From positions 62,001-126,000 of the forward strand of contig NZ_JAACFT010000003.1 of assembly GCF_029051685.1 (NCBI RefSeq): a DNA stretch of 64,000 nucleotides, written 5' to 3'. The translations under genes were made by a program, and so were the position numbers. Of the stretch, positions 37,734 to 46,437 are shown piece after piece. The notes under the pieces are model-generated. The model did no database searches. It saw only the letters and a list, made by a program, of their open reading frames with translations, and was not told the origin of the DNA. Source of the stretch: Bradyrhizobium sp. CSA207. Its GTDB lineage: Bacteria > Pseudomonadota > Alphaproteobacteria > Rhizobiales > Xanthobacteraceae. Numbering within the stretch: the stretch's first letter is position 1; each line of letters opens with the position of its first letter.

Positions 37734-39686
37734 CTACTGCTGCGCGCTCGGCAGCAGCTGCGGCAACAGTCCGCGCGTTACGCCGGGCGGCACCGCATCC
37801 AGCCCGAGCGCGGCGCTCGCGGCCGGCAGCGTGGCGTCGGCCATCGCGGCGTGGCCTTCGGCGGTTGGATGCACGGCGCCGCCATAGACGGCCGAGAGCA
37901 CGCCCCAGGTCGCGTCGTGGATGTCGGTCGGCTGGCTCGCGGCCGGCAAGCCTTGCGGATAGGTCATCGCTGCAAAATAGCTGTCATTGGCGTCGCGGAT
38001 CCAGCGCGCCCGCGGCAGGTAGGCGCGATATTCGGAGGCGCTCCGGCCGCACAGCATCGGCTGGCTCGCTGCGCTCACGATGTCCGGATTGAAGCTCTGG
38101 CCGTTCTCGGCAAAGCAGGTGCGGTCGAATTCGGGATCGTTGCCGGAATGGGCGCAGAAGCCGTGATTGGCGAAGGCCGCCTGATGCGTGTCGACGAAGG
38201 TCATGCGATCGGCTTCGGGATCGCGGCACAGCGCGCCGCTGGTGCAGGTGGCGAGGCCCTTCAGCTGCGGCAGGAACTCGGTGTCGACGAAGGTCGAGAC
38301 GCGGGCGAGGCGCTGCGGATCGGCGTTAAAGGCGGGATGGATGTCGAATCCGGCGCGGCCGCCGCGGCAGGGCACGCCGCCATCTGCCAGCGCCGGATTG
38401 GCATAGGAGACGTAGACGACGTGCGAGAGGTCGCCGCCGACCAGCGGCTTGAGCGCCTCGCGCAGCTTGACGAAATTCTGCGGCAGCTCGCGCGCCAGCG
38501 CATCGCGGGAATCGTCGACGCTTGCCATCACGCCGGAGCGGCGGAACAGCGCGCGCTCCGTCGCAGTATCGACGATGACGTCGGCGACGAGGCCGGAGAA
38601 GTAGACGTCATTGGCGCCGATCGAGAGCAGCACGAGATCGAGCGTGCGGTCGGGCTGGCGCTTCTTGGCGGCGGTGAGCGCTTCGCGCAGCTCGGAGACC
38701 TGCGCACTCACGCTGGTCTGGCAGGCGCCGTTCTTGCTGGGCGGGCATTCGCGGGCACGCTGCGAGCCGAGCAGACCATCGCCGATGCTGGCGCCGGTGC
38801 AGGCGAGCGGCAGGTAAGTCACCGCGACGTGGGTGTAGCGCAGCGCGAGCGCGAGCGCCGTGCGGGTCTGATAGCTATAGAGCGAACGGTGGCAGGGAGA
38901 ATTGAACCAGAGCGCGCTGTAGCGCTGCCAGTTGGCGAGCGTATCCGGCGCCTCGCAGGCCCGCCCGCCCTTGAAGCCGGCGCGGCTTGGTCGATAGTAC
39001 TGCGCGCCAGCGCTGCCGAGATAGGAGCGGAAGCAGAAGCCCTCGTCGGACAGCGCCAGCGGGCGGTCCGGATTGCCTTCGCCCGAGGCGATGCTGTCGC
39101 CGAGGCCGGCGACGAAGATGTCGCGGACCTGGATCTCGGTCTGGACACGCTGGGTCGGATCGGAGCCGGAGGAGACGTCGACGCTCGCTACAGTCTGTTT
39201 GCCGTAACGAACGCGCAGGTTGACCGGCTCGGCGCAGTCGAAGGTCGAGGCTTGCGGTCCGTCGCCGTCATCGAACGACCAGGCGCAGGTGGCCCCGACC
39301 GGCACCGCGCCGGTCAGGCGCACGGTGACGGGGTGGTCGACCGGGGTGAGGTAGTTCTCTTTGACGTCGTCGCGGGTGCAGGGCTGGTTGACCCGGCCCT
39401 GGAGATCGATGCAGAGCCGGTTGACCATGTTGCGGGCCCAGCCGCGCCCCTCGCTTTGAAGCTCCAGCGACTGCTCGGCGGCGAGGATGCTGCGGTTGCG
39501 AGCGTTTTCGACATGGAGCAGGAAGTCGCGCTCCTCGCGGAACAGCCGGAAACGGTTGCGTACCTCCCAAGATATCTGCATGGCGCCTGCGTCCTGCGCA
39601 GCCGCGGGTTCGGGCAGCAAAGCGATGAGAATTCCGGCAAGCAACAGGGCGCCCGCGGAGAGGAAGCGAAGGGGTACAGGGATCAT
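37734..39686 (-). CDS. Exported SGNH/GDSL-type hydrolase
   Basis: The 650-residue protein has a signal peptide (FLSAGALLLAGILIALLPEP-AAAQ), a 130-residue N-terminal beta-rich part with a PKD-like stretch (GATCAWSFDDGDGPQ), and an SGNH hydrolase domain. The catalytic Ser is in GLGDSIASGEGN, the Asn block is LSIGANDVYFSG, and the Asp/His block is GAVHPTAEGHAAM. Many cysteines suggest disulfides and export to the periplasm or outside. An ester of lipid or polysaccharide is the likely substrate. Start 39686 was chosen for the signal peptide. Confidence 0.83.
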   Translation of the reverse strand: MIPVPLRFLSAGALLLAGILIALLPEPAAAQDAGAMQISWEVRNRFRLFREERDFLLHVENARNRSILAAEQSLELQSEGRGWARNMVNRLCIDLQGRVNQPCTRDDVKENYLTPVDHPVTVRLTGAVPVGATCAWSFDDGDGPQASTFDCAEPVNLRVRYGKQTVASVDVSSGSDPTQRVQTEIQVRDIFVAGLGDSIASGEGNPDRPLALSDEGFCFRSYLGSAGAQYYRPSRAGFKGGRACEAPDTLANWQRYSALWFNSPCHRSLYSYQTRTALALALRYTHVAVTYLPLACTGASIGDGLLGSQRARECPPSKNGACQTSVSAQVSELREALTAAKKRQPDRTLDLVLLSIGANDVYFSGLVADVIVDTATERALFRRSGVMASVDDSRDALARELPQNFVKLREALKPLVGGDLSHVVYVSYANPALADGGVPCRGGRAGFDIHPAFNADPQRLARVSTFVDTEFLPQLKGLATCTSGALCRDPEADRMTFVDTHQAAFANHGFCAHSGNDPEFDRTCFAENGQSFNPDIVSAASQPMLCGRSASEYRAYLPRARWIRDANDSYFAAMTYPQGLPAASQPTDIHDATWGVLSAVYGGAVHPTAEGHAAMADATLPAASAALGLDAVPPGVTRGLLPQLLPSAQQ

Positions 39687-39786
39687 GGCCCGCGTCTTCA
39701 ACGGCAAAGTTGAGGCGGAAATAAGAGAGGAACGGCTCTCCGCCTGCACATTGGTCTGACGGTTTTGCGAGCCGCCGTCCAGCGGC

Positions 39787-40866
39787 TTAGCGTTTGGCCT
39801 GCCGTAGCGACCGCTCGCGCTCCATCGCTGCCACCTGCTTCGGCAAATTGGCCTGCGCGCATGCCTCCGCAAGCCGTCGGCGTTCCTGCCAGGGCTCCAC
39901 GACGTTCATCCAGAGTTCGCGCGCGCCCATGATGGAGATGGCGAGACCGAACGGGATCACGAAATAGAGGATGCGGAAGACCAAGAGGGTCGCCAGCAAC
40001 TGCTCGCGGCCGAATTCGGGCAACGCCACCAGCATGGCGGCATCGAATACGCCGATCGAGCCGGGAGCATGGCTGGCAAAGCCGAGCAGCGTCGCCAGGA
40101 TGAACACTACGGCGAGGGACAGGAAATCGATCTGCGGATCGGCCGGCACCAGCAGGTACATCGCCAGTGCGCAGAAGCCGAGATCGACCACGCCGATCAG
40201 GATCTGCACCAGCGTCAGGGGCGCCGACGGCAGCACCACCTTCCAGCCCTTCTGGCCGAGTTCGCGGCGCTTCTCGCCCATGCAGAGCCAGACCAGATAG
40301 GCGCTGATCGCGGCGAGGCCGCCGAATGCGATCAGCCGGTTGATCGACGAGGGGAGCTGATCCATGTAGGAGGCGGCATCAGGATGGATGGCCATGCCGA
40401 TCGAGAGCACGAAGATGTTACCGAGCCAGAAGGTCAGGCCGGAGAGGAAGCAGATTTTTGCGACGTCGATCGCGTTCAGCCCATAGTCCGAATAGATCCG
40501 GAAGCGGATCGCGCCGCCGGTGAACATGGTTGCGCCGATATTGTGGCCGATCGAATAGGACGTGAAGCTGGAGAGCGCTGCAATGCGATAGGGCACGTGC
40601 TTCTTGCCGATCGTTCGCAGCGCAAAAAAGTCGTAGAAGGTCAGCGTGCAGAACGCGAAAAGCACGCAGATCGCGGCCAGCCCGATATTGCCGCGGGGAA
40701 TCTCGGTTAACGCCGTCAGGATGACGCCGGTATCGATGCCCTTGAGGGTCCGCGCAAGCGTCGCGATGGCCAAGGCTATGATGAAGACGCTCGCGGCAAT
40801 GCCGAGCCGTCGCCAGCCAATCCATCTCTTGAAGCCGCGTTTCAGCGCGGGCAGCAGTCCGTGCAT
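39787..40866 (-). CDS. YbhN/UPF0104-type membrane protein (LPG synthase transmembrane-like)
   Basis: The 359-residue protein has about eight transmembrane segments and family motifs SYSIGHNIGATMFTGGAIRF, FLSGLTFWLGN and GFASHAPGSIGVFDAAMLVA. It resembles the flippase-like N-terminal region of MprF without the synthase domain. Its role in envelope lipid handling is inferred. The gene follows a separate hydrolase gene on the same strand with a 100-bp gap. Confidence 0.83.
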   Translation of the reverse strand: MHGLLPALKRGFKRWIGWRRLGIAASVFIIALAIATLARTLKGIDTGVILTALTEIPRGNIGLAAICVLFAFCTLTFYDFFALRTIGKKHVPYRIAALSSFTSYSIGHNIGATMFTGGAIRFRIYSDYGLNAIDVAKICFLSGLTFWLGNIFVLSIGMAIHPDAASYMDQLPSSINRLIAFGGLAAISAYLVWLCMGEKRRELGQKGWKVVLPSAPLTLVQILIGVVDLGFCALAMYLLVPADPQIDFLSLAVVFILATLLGFASHAPGSIGVFDAAMLVALPEFGREQLLATLLVFRILYFVIPFGLAISIMGARELWMNVVEPWQERRRLAEACAQANLPKQVAAMERERSLRQAKR

Positions 40867-41173
40867 TCATCCTCCCGGGCGGGGGCAAGTCCGATCCGGT
40901 CAAGCATTGGCCGGTCGGCACGATCGTTGCCAAAGGTGGGCGCCGATCGCTAGGCATCCTCTAGCTCATTAAGGCAAAAACCGCGACTTGTGCAGCCCTT
41001 GACAAGGATAGGTTCTGGGTTGGACGGCTGCGTTTGTCATACCTGGTACACATTGGCGGCGCGTTAAGCATTGAGTCGCGATCGCCGGCTCACATCACGC
41101 CCTTGCAGCAATATGGTGTCAAATCTTCGCCCCGCCGGCATTGTTCCAGCGCAAAGCGATGCAGGCTTTTTTC

Positions 41174-41198
41174 GGAACATCGTCGCGGCGTGCCGGTT
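41174..41198 (+). promoter_or_regulatory. Possible EcfG-type general stress promoter
   Basis: GGAAC (41174-41178), 16 bp, then GGTT (41195-41198). The consensus for alphaproteobacterial sigma-EcfG promoters is GGAAC-N16-17-CGTT, so one base of the -10 core differs. It lies 89 bp before the DUF892 gene, a family often under general stress control. The rest of the 420-bp gap 40867-41286 shows nothing recognisable. Confidence 0.35.
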
Positions 41199-41286
41199 AG
41201 CGCCGCATCAGCAATCGAACAGGGCAGGATGCGGTTTCGTGTACGAGCCGTGCTGTCCTGTTCCGGAATGTGCGAGGATTGGAACG

Positions 41287-41793
41287 ATGGGACTGTTCAC
41301 AAAAGACATCAAGACCATGAACGACCTGTTCGTGCATCAGCTGCAGGACATCTACTACACCGAGCAGCAGCTCACCAAAGCACTGCCAAAAATGGCAGAT
41401 AAGGCCACCGATCCGCAGTTGAAGCAGGGCTTTTTGACGCACCTCGATGAAACCAGGCAGCACGTCAAGCGCCTCGAGGAAGTGTTCAAGATGCACGGCG
41501 CGCAAGTGAAGGCGGTCGATTGCCCGGCGATCGACGGCATCATCGAGGAGGCCGACGAAACCGCGGGCGAAGTCGCCGACAAGGCCGTGCTCGACGCCGC
41601 GCTCATCAACGCGGCGCAGGCCGCCGAGCATTACGAGATCGTGCGCTACGGCAGCCTGATCGCCTGGGCCAAGCAGCTCGGCCGCAACGACTGCGCCACC
41701 GTGCTCGCCAAGACCCTCGAGGAAGAGAAGGCGACCGACAAGAAGCTCACCTCGCTTGCCGAAAGCAAGGTGAACCTGCGCGCGGCCAGCTAG
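41287..41793 (+). CDS. Ferritin-like DUF892 (YciE/YciF-type) stress protein
   Basis: The 168-residue all-helical protein matches DUF892: MNDLFVHQLQDIYYTEQQLT, HLDETRQHVKRLEEVF, AAEHYEIVRYGSLIAWAKQL and TLEEEKATDKKLTSLAE. The Glu/His pairs in these helices are the expected di-iron ligands. Family members are induced by osmotic and general stress. A sigma-EcfG-like promoter lies upstream and a strong terminator follows. Confidence 0.92.
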   Translation: MGLFTKDIKTMNDLFVHQLQDIYYTEQQLTKALPKMADKATDPQLKQGFLTHLDETRQHVKRLEEVFKMHGAQVKAVDCPAIDGIIEEADETAGEVADKAVLDAALINAAQAAEHYEIVRYGSLIAWAKQLGRNDCATVLAKTLEEEKATDKKLTSLAESKVNLRAAS

Positions 41794-41808
41794 CGAGAGT
41801 ATAGCCAG

Positions 41809-41851
41809 GAAAGCGCCGCGCGGCCGACGCGCGGCGCTTTCTTTTTCTTTT
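41809..41851 (+). terminator. Strong intrinsic terminator after the DUF892 gene
   Basis: A 14-bp perfect stem GAAAGCGCCGCGCG/CGCGCGGCGCTTTC with a five-base loop is followed by TTTTTCTTTTT. Confidence 0.92.
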
Positions 41852-41895
41852 TGGCATCCATCCTTTGGCTTCTTTTTGGCATCTATCCTTCGGCC
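41846..41895. repeat. 25-bp tandem duplication
   Basis: Two head-to-tail copies of TCTTTTTGGCAT(C)CATCCTT-type sequence, 41846-41870 and 41871-41895, differ at three positions. The first copy includes the T tract of the preceding terminator, and a decayed gene starts just downstream. Confidence 0.7.
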
Positions 41896-41960
41896 ATTCT
41901 CGAAATATGATGGTGCACCGGAGGCGTATGTTTCGCATGGGGCTGCGATCGAGGTGCAGC

Positions 41961-42293
41961 ATGCGAGCCGATACATTCAAATTCGAAGCCTTCGACGACT
42001 CCAGAAGCGCCCCGCGCGCGACGGGTCTTGCGACGTCTCTCACATTGGCCGCCATGAGCCTCGGCTATGGGGTGGTCCAGCTCGATGTCACCATCGTCAA
42101 CACCGCGCTCGACCAGCTCGGCAACACCGCCGCCAAGCGTCTTGCCCATGGCGGCGCTGTTCGGATCGCTGATCGCAGGCGAAGGCGCGTTCATGGAAGG
42201 CTTGCATCTGTCACTCGCCATTTCGGCAGTGGTCCTGCTGCTGGCCGCCGCCGCGATCGGCTCGGCGCACAGGCGCGAGGACGAACAATGTGA
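41961..42293 (+). pseudogene. Remnant of a DHA2-type (EmrB/QacA) MFS efflux pump
   Basis: The first 55 or so codons give a normal DHA2 N-terminus (SLTLAAMSLGYGVVQLDVTI, VNTALDQLGN). The frame then shifts at about 42135, and the next frame gives only the C-terminal end of such a carrier (MAALFGSLIAGEGAFMEGLH, LSLAISAVVLLLAAAAIGSA). Roughly 400 internal residues of a 14-helix pump are missing. It is therefore an internally deleted pseudogene, not a small real protein. Confidence 0.65.
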
Positions 42294-42338
42294 GCAAACG
42301 GTGGAGGCGACGCGCCTTCCGCCTAAGCTGTCCGGGAC

Positions 42339-42773
42339 TTACGCGCGGCGCAGCGCGAAATGCGCGCCGCAGAACGCCATCACCGCGCCGAGACAGAGTG
42401 CGGCAAGGCCCGCCAGCACGCCGGACACGGTGGGGATCGGGCTCGGCGCCGAGGCCGCTTGCCCTGCGCCCGCGAGCAGAAGCACCCCGACCGCGATCAG
42501 GAATTGCCGCATCCTTTGCGGGATCTGGCCGGAGACGGCGCTCTGCATCAGTGTCGCCGTGAAATAGCCGCCCGAGAAGCCGACGGTTGCGATCAGCCAC
42601 CAGGCGATCGCCGCGCCCGCCGGCATGAACTCATGGGTGTCGGAGCGCCAGAGGCCGCCGAGGTCGAGTCCGTAGCGTGCGCCGAGCATGTGCACCGCGA
42701 GCGCGAGCAACACGCCGGAGATCACGGCGGCGCCGAGAATCAGCCGGCGCGGAAAAAAGATCGTCTCAGCCAT
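42339..42773 (-). CDS. Four-helix membrane protein, unknown function
   Basis: The 144-residue protein has four hydrophobic segments (LILGAAVISGVLLALAVHML; AIAWWLIATVGFSGGYFTAT; FLIAVGVLLLAGAGQAA; VSGVLAGLAALCLGAVMAFC). The start at 42773 places the first helix near the N-terminus. It is divergent from the next membrane protein gene. Not recognised as a named family. Confidence 0.65.
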   Translation of the reverse strand: MAETIFFPRRLILGAAVISGVLLALAVHMLGARYGLDLGGLWRSDTHEFMPAGAAIAWWLIATVGFSGGYFTATLMQSAVSGQIPQRMRQFLIAVGVLLLAGAGQAASAPSPIPTVSGVLAGLAALCLGAVMAFCGAHFALRRA

Positions 42774-42846
42774 GCCCCGCTTGTAGGATGGGCAAGGGCG
42801 ATCGCGCAAGCGGATCGCTGACGGGATTGCGCGGACGGGATCGATC

Positions 42847-43440
42847 GTGAAGATGCAGCTTTCCGAGGCGCGGCCCGCTTCAGCCACGAGCTACGCCTAC
42901 AAGGCGTCGCTGATCGGCTCGGCGCATCGCTTCGAGCTGACCGATGAAGGCCTGTCCTGGCAGATCGGCGGCCGTTCGGGCGTCTGGCGCTATGACGAGA
43001 TCAGCGCGATCCGGCTGTCGTTCCGCCCGGTGTCGATGCAGCAGCACCGCTTTCGCGCCGATGTGCGCCACGCCGATGGCGGCCGCATCGCGATTCTGTC
43101 GACGAGCTGGCAGACCGCCGCACTGATGGCGCCGCAGGACAACGGTTTTCGCGATTTCATCCTGGAGCTGCATGCGCGAATGGCGACGGCGGGCAGCCGG
43201 GCCGAGTTGACCGCGGGCCTCGGCCGCAAGACCTATGCGGCGGTGCTGGCATTCCTGGCGGCCCTGGCGGCCGCGATGACGGGACTGTTGATCCGCGCGC
43301 TGATCATCGGCGAATTCGCGGGCGCGCTGTTCATCGTTGGATTTGCCGCGCTGTTTGCCTGGCAGGTCGGCGGCTTCGTGCTGCGCAATCAGCCGCAGGG
43401 CTACGACTTCGATCGCGTGCCTCGGTCCTTGCTGCCGTAG
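42847..43440 (+). CDS. Membrane protein with PH-like cytoplasmic part, unknown function
   Basis: The 197-residue protein has a soluble beta-rich N-terminal region (FELTDEGLSWQIGGRSGVWR, YDEISAIRLSFRPV), reminiscent of bacterial PH-like domains, and two C-terminal membrane helices (AAVLAFLAALAAAMTGLLIR and LFIVGFAALFAWQVGGFVL). The start is GTG 42847 or ATG 42853. The fold suggestion is from pattern only. Confidence 0.65.
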   Translation: MKMQLSEARPASATSYAYKASLIGSAHRFELTDEGLSWQIGGRSGVWRYDEISAIRLSFRPVSMQQHRFRADVRHADGGRIAILSTSWQTAALMAPQDNGFRDFILELHARMATAGSRAELTAGLGRKTYAAVLAFLAALAAAMTGLLIRALIIGEFAGALFIVGFAALFAWQVGGFVLRNQPQGYDFDRVPRSLLP

Positions 43441-43448
43441 AGGAATCG

Positions 43449-44792
43449 CTACTCCGTCGAGTCGAAATCCTCCTCCTTGGTGCCGAGCAGCGACACGATG
43501 GTGCGCAGGCCGGAATCGAGCTGCTCGGGGGAGGGTGGGGCGAGCGCGAGCCGCACTGCATTCGGCGCGTGGCCATGCGCGATCGCGAAGGTCGAGGACG
43601 GCGTCAGCGCAATGCCGCGCCGGGCTGCGGCCGCGACAAAAGTCTGCGAGCGCCAATGCGGTGGCAGCGTCAGCCAGAGATGATAGGAGCGGGGATCGGC
43701 GCCGATCTGGTAGCCGGCGAGCAGCCTTGCTGCGGTCTGCTGGCGACGGGCGGCGTCGATCCGCTTCAGCCGCGTCAGCTCGGCAACAGTGCCGTCGGCC
43801 ATCAGGCGCTGTCCGGCCGCGAGCGCATGGCCGGAGGCGATCCAGCCGCCGGTCCGCACTGAACTCATCACGCTTTCGCGCAAGCGCGGCGGCGCGACCA
43901 GGATGCCGAGCGCAAGGCCCGGCGCGACCTTCTTGGACAGGCTGTCGATCACGATGCAGCGGTCCGGTCCGAGTGCCGCAAGCGGCGTGTCGTCGGCAAG
44001 GAAGCCGTAAACGGTATCCTCGATGATGGTGAGGTCGAGTTTTTCGGCGACACGCATGATGTCGGCGCGCCGTGTCGGACTCATGGTGACGCCGAGCGGA
44101 TTCTGGATGATGGGCTGGAGATACAGCGCCGACAGATGTGCCTCGCGATGCGCCTTCTGGATCGCGTCGGGCCGCGCGCCGTGCTCGTCCATCGGAATCG
44201 GGACCAGCGTCACACCTAACCGCGCCGCGATGCTCTTGACGTAGGGATATGTCAGCGCCTCGACGCCGCAGCGGCCGCCGGTGGGAACGAGGGCTGCGAT
44301 AGCGGCCGCCAGCGATTGCTTGCCGTTGGCGGTGAAGACAATCTGCTCGGCCTGCGGCGTGAAGTCCTTGCGCGCGAGATAGGCGGCGGCTGCATTGCGC
44401 GCGCTCTTGGTGCCGGTGCTGGTCGAGACGCGCAGCGCGGATTCGAGCGCATCGACGCGCTCCAGTCCCGCAAGGCTCTTGGCGATCATGGCCCATTGCT
44501 GCGGCAAAAGCGGGTAATTGACCTCGAGGTCGATGCGCGCATCGCGAGGCTCGCTCATCGTCTCGACTTCGCGCCTGACGTCGCCGGAGATGAAGGTGCC
44601 GCGGCCGACCTCGCCGACGGCAAGCCCGCGGCGCAAGAGCTCGGTATAAACCCGGCTCGCGGTTGAGACCGCGATGCCGCGGTCATAGGCAAAATTGCGC
44701 TGCGGCGGCAGCCGGTCGCCGGGTCTTAACGTGCCGTTAGAGATATCGGCGGCAATGGCATCGGCAAGCTTCACGTACTCGAACTTGGACAT
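43449..44792 (-). CDS. MocR-type (GntR-aminotransferase) transcriptional regulator
   Basis: The 447-residue protein joins an N-terminal GntR winged helix (SNGTLRPGDRLPPQRNFAYD, STASRVYTELLRRGL) to a class-I aminotransferase-like domain. The PLP lysine is K287 in IDSLSKKVAPGL, and IIQNPLGVTMS is the usual PLP-binding Asn-Pro motif. MocR proteins sense amino acids, amines or B6 vitamers. It is convergent with the membrane protein at 42847; no target operon is obvious, though TTGTAC repeats upstream may be its own operator. Confidence 0.88.
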   Translation of the reverse strand: MSKFEYVKLADAIAADISNGTLRPGDRLPPQRNFAYDRGIAVSTASRVYTELLRRGLAVGEVGRGTFISGDVRREVETMSEPRDARIDLEVNYPLLPQQWAMIAKSLAGLERVDALESALRVSTSTGTKSARNAAAAYLARKDFTPQAEQIVFTANGKQSLAAAIAALVPTGGRCGVEALTYPYVKSIAARLGVTLVPIPMDEHGARPDAIQKAHREAHLSALYLQPIIQNPLGVTMSPTRRADIMRVAEKLDLTIIEDTVYGFLADDTPLAALGPDRCIVIDSLSKKVAPGLALGILVAPPRLRESVMSSVRTGGWIASGHALAAGQRLMADGTVAELTRLKRIDAARRQQTAARLLAGYQIGADPRSYHLWLTLPPHWRSQTFVAAAARRGIALTPSSTFAIAHGHAPNAVRLALAPPSPEQLDSGLRTIVSLLGTKEEDFDSTE

Positions 44793-44794
44793 TA

Positions 44795-44835
44795 TTGCAC
44801 CGAGAGCAATGTTTTCCTTGTACCGAGCATTGTAC
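44795..44835. promoter_or_regulatory. Direct repeats upstream of the MocR gene, candidate operator
   Basis: TTGTAC occurs at 44818-44823 and 44830-44835, and TTGCAC at 44795-44800. Read toward the gene, CAATGCTCGGTACAA and CATTGCTCTCGGTGCAA are imperfect direct repeats. MocR-type regulators often bind direct repeats in their own promoters. Confidence 0.35.
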
Positions 44836-44979
44836 TGGAGCATTTAGGTTCCATCAAGTTCCGCGATTGAGCCGAGGTGAGCGAGAGCAATCCGAAGGCA
44901 AATGAGGTGCAGGCGCTTCCCGCGTTTGCGCCAACGGCATCTGCTTCGCCGCGCGGGACGTTTAGGCCGGAGAAGGAAA

Positions 44980-45216
44980 ATGACCACGATCTCGCAGACC
45001 GCCGGGCGGAGTTTACGCCCCTCCTCATCGGGCGGATTTTTCCGCACGCTCGCCAACGGCGCCTATGCGCTGTTCGAGCGCCTGGAGCACCGCTCCGCCG
45101 TCAAGACGCTGAACGAGCTCGACGACCGCGCTTTGCGCGACATCGGGATCACGCGCAGCCAGATCGAGGACGCCGTCTACGGGCAGGTCAAAGCCGAGCT
45201 GACGCGGTATCTCTGA
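44980..45216 (+). CDS. DUF1127 domain small basic protein
   Basis: The 78-residue protein carries a DUF1127 domain at about 38-72 (RLEHRSAVKTLNELDDRALR then DIGITRSQIEDAVYG). Related small proteins in rhizobia act in phosphate/stress RNA regulation, but function here is not known. Start 44980 follows AGAAGGA; upstream in-frame codons are arginine-rich noise. Confidence 0.85.
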   Translation: MTTISQTAGRSLRPSSSGGFFRTLANGAYALFERLEHRSAVKTLNELDDRALRDIGITRSQIEDAVYGQVKAELTRYL

Positions 45217-45272
45217 TCGTCCTTTCGCTACGTCCGGCGGAGCCGGGCGTAGCGAAATACGTGTCTCCACAT

Positions 45273-45388
45273 CGTCATTGCGAGCGCAGCGAAGCAATCC
45301 AGAATCCCTCCATGGCGCCAGTCTGGATTGCTTCGTCGCATCAGCGCAAAATTGCTACGCAATTTTGTCGCGAGCTCCTCGCAATGAC
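45273..45388. repeat. Family A repeat with an insertion in its right arm
   Basis: The left arm CGTCATTGCGAGCGCAGCGA is intact. The right arm starts TCTGGATTGCTTCG, is broken by about 33 bp containing GCAAAATTGC/GCAATTTTGT, and resumes CTCGCAATGAC. The insert is itself palindromic. Confidence 0.7.
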
Positions 45389-45416
45389 CAAGTGTGGGGT
45401 AACGCAAGGTCTTGCA

Positions 45417-45496
45417 GCCCGGATGGAGCGCAGCGTAATCCGGGGTCATCGCCAGCGGACACAGCGGCCCCGGATTGCGCTGCGCTCCATCCAGGC
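45417..45496. repeat. Palindromic intergenic repeat (GCCCGGATGGAGCGCAGCG type)
   Basis: GCCCGGATGGAGCGCAGCGT then AATCCGGGG mirror CCCCGGATT then GCGCTGCGCTCCATCCAGGC. With the family A copy it fills the gap between the DUF1127 gene and the convergent membrane gene. Confidence 0.75.
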
Positions 45497-45512
45497 TACG
45501 AGCGCAGATGGA

Positions 45513-45974
45513 TCAGGCGAAGGCGGCCTGGTCCCACGCTCCGCCAAGAGCTCGATCGTCTTCAGAGCGGTCGGGCTTGCGGTGAGGCCTTGTCGCGGCG
45601 CCGCGTTGGCGCCGATGCCGTACATCCAGGCGCGGCAAGTGCGCAGCGACGTTGCCCGTGAACGTCGCGATGCGCGTGGCGGCCTGTTTGACGACGAACA
45701 GAATCGTGGTGACGCGGCTCAGCACGCCGAGCAGGAACAGCGCCGAGAAGATGTCGATATAGGCGAGGAGATCGCCGACCAGCATCAGCTCCGGCGGAAT
45801 CGGGATCCTGTGATAGTAGGCAAGGACGAGGATAGCGATGGGAATGAAGGCGATGACCTTCCGCACCGTCAGTCTGTCCAGCAACGCCGCCAATTGTACG
45901 ACGAGCACCTCCCACAGTGCATCGCCGAACGCGAGCGGGACTTCATAGGTCCATCTCCGCCACCATTGCTTCAA
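45513..45974 (-). CDS. Membrane protein, unknown function
   Basis: The 153-residue protein has two or three hydrophobic segments (VIAFIPIAILVLAYY; LMLVGDLLAYIDIFSALFLL; VTTILFVVKQAATRI) and an arginine-rich, probably cytoplasmic tail. The short gap (15 bp) to the universal stress protein gene on the same strand suggests co-transcription. No family is recognised. Confidence 0.6.
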   Translation of the reverse strand: MKQWWRRWTYEVPLAFGDALWEVLVVQLAALLDRLTVRKVIAFIPIAILVLAYYHRIPIPPELMLVGDLLAYIDIFSALFLLGVLSRVTTILFVVKQAATRIATFTGNVAAHLPRLDVRHRRQRGAATRPHRKPDRSEDDRALGGAWDQAAFA

Positions 45975-45989
45975 GATATTGCTCCGAGC

Positions 45990-46415
45990 TCAGTGCCTGA
46001 CCACCAGCACCGAGCACTTGGCATAGCGCACGACATGCCCGGCGTTGGAGCCGAGGAAATAGGTGCGCATCGCCGGCCGGTGCGAGGTCATCACGATCAG
46101 GTCGGCCTTGACGTGCGCCGCCTCCTCCAGGATCTCGTGATAGATGCCGCCCTGGCGCACCACGCTCGAGATGCGCGTGGCGTCGATGCCGGATTCGCGT
46201 GCAACGATCGCGAGCGCTTCCTCCGACGTCTGGCGCTGCTGCTCGTCAAAATCGGCCGGGACGTATTCGGCGAGCATCACCGGCGTCATCGGCAGCACGT
46301 TGAGCAGGCGCACCGTGCCGCTCCAGGTCTGCGACAGCGTTGCCGCGGTTGCGATCGCCGGCTTTGCCAGCTCCGTGTCGGCGAGGTCGATGGGCACGAG
46401 GATGGACTTGAACAT
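45990..46415 (-). CDS. Universal stress protein (UspA family)
   Basis: The 141-residue protein shows the UspA fold: start FKSILVPIDLADTELAKPAI, VRQGGIYHEILEEAAHVKAD, LIVMTSHRP and the ATP-binding-like end GSNAGHVVRYAKCSVLVV, where the usual G-x2-G-x9-G-S/T pattern is partly altered. Start 46415 was chosen because GGAGG lies six bases ahead. A block of six short tandem repeats lies just upstream at 46438-46532. Confidence 0.9.
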   Translation of the reverse strand: MFKSILVPIDLADTELAKPAIATAATLSQTWSGTVRLLNVLPMTPVMLAEYVPADFDEQQRQTSEEALAIVARESGIDATRISSVVRQGGIYHEILEEAAHVKADLIVMTSHRPAMRTYFLGSNAGHVVRYAKCSVLVVRH

Positions 46416-46437
46416 CTGCGCCTCCAAATCTTCCAGT

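Noticed and set aside
42067..42567. A 166-codon gene downstream of the MFS remnant
   Set aside because: Only its middle part resembles the C-terminal end of an MFS pump; the start is out-of-frame noise and the rest runs antisense through the four-helix membrane protein gene.
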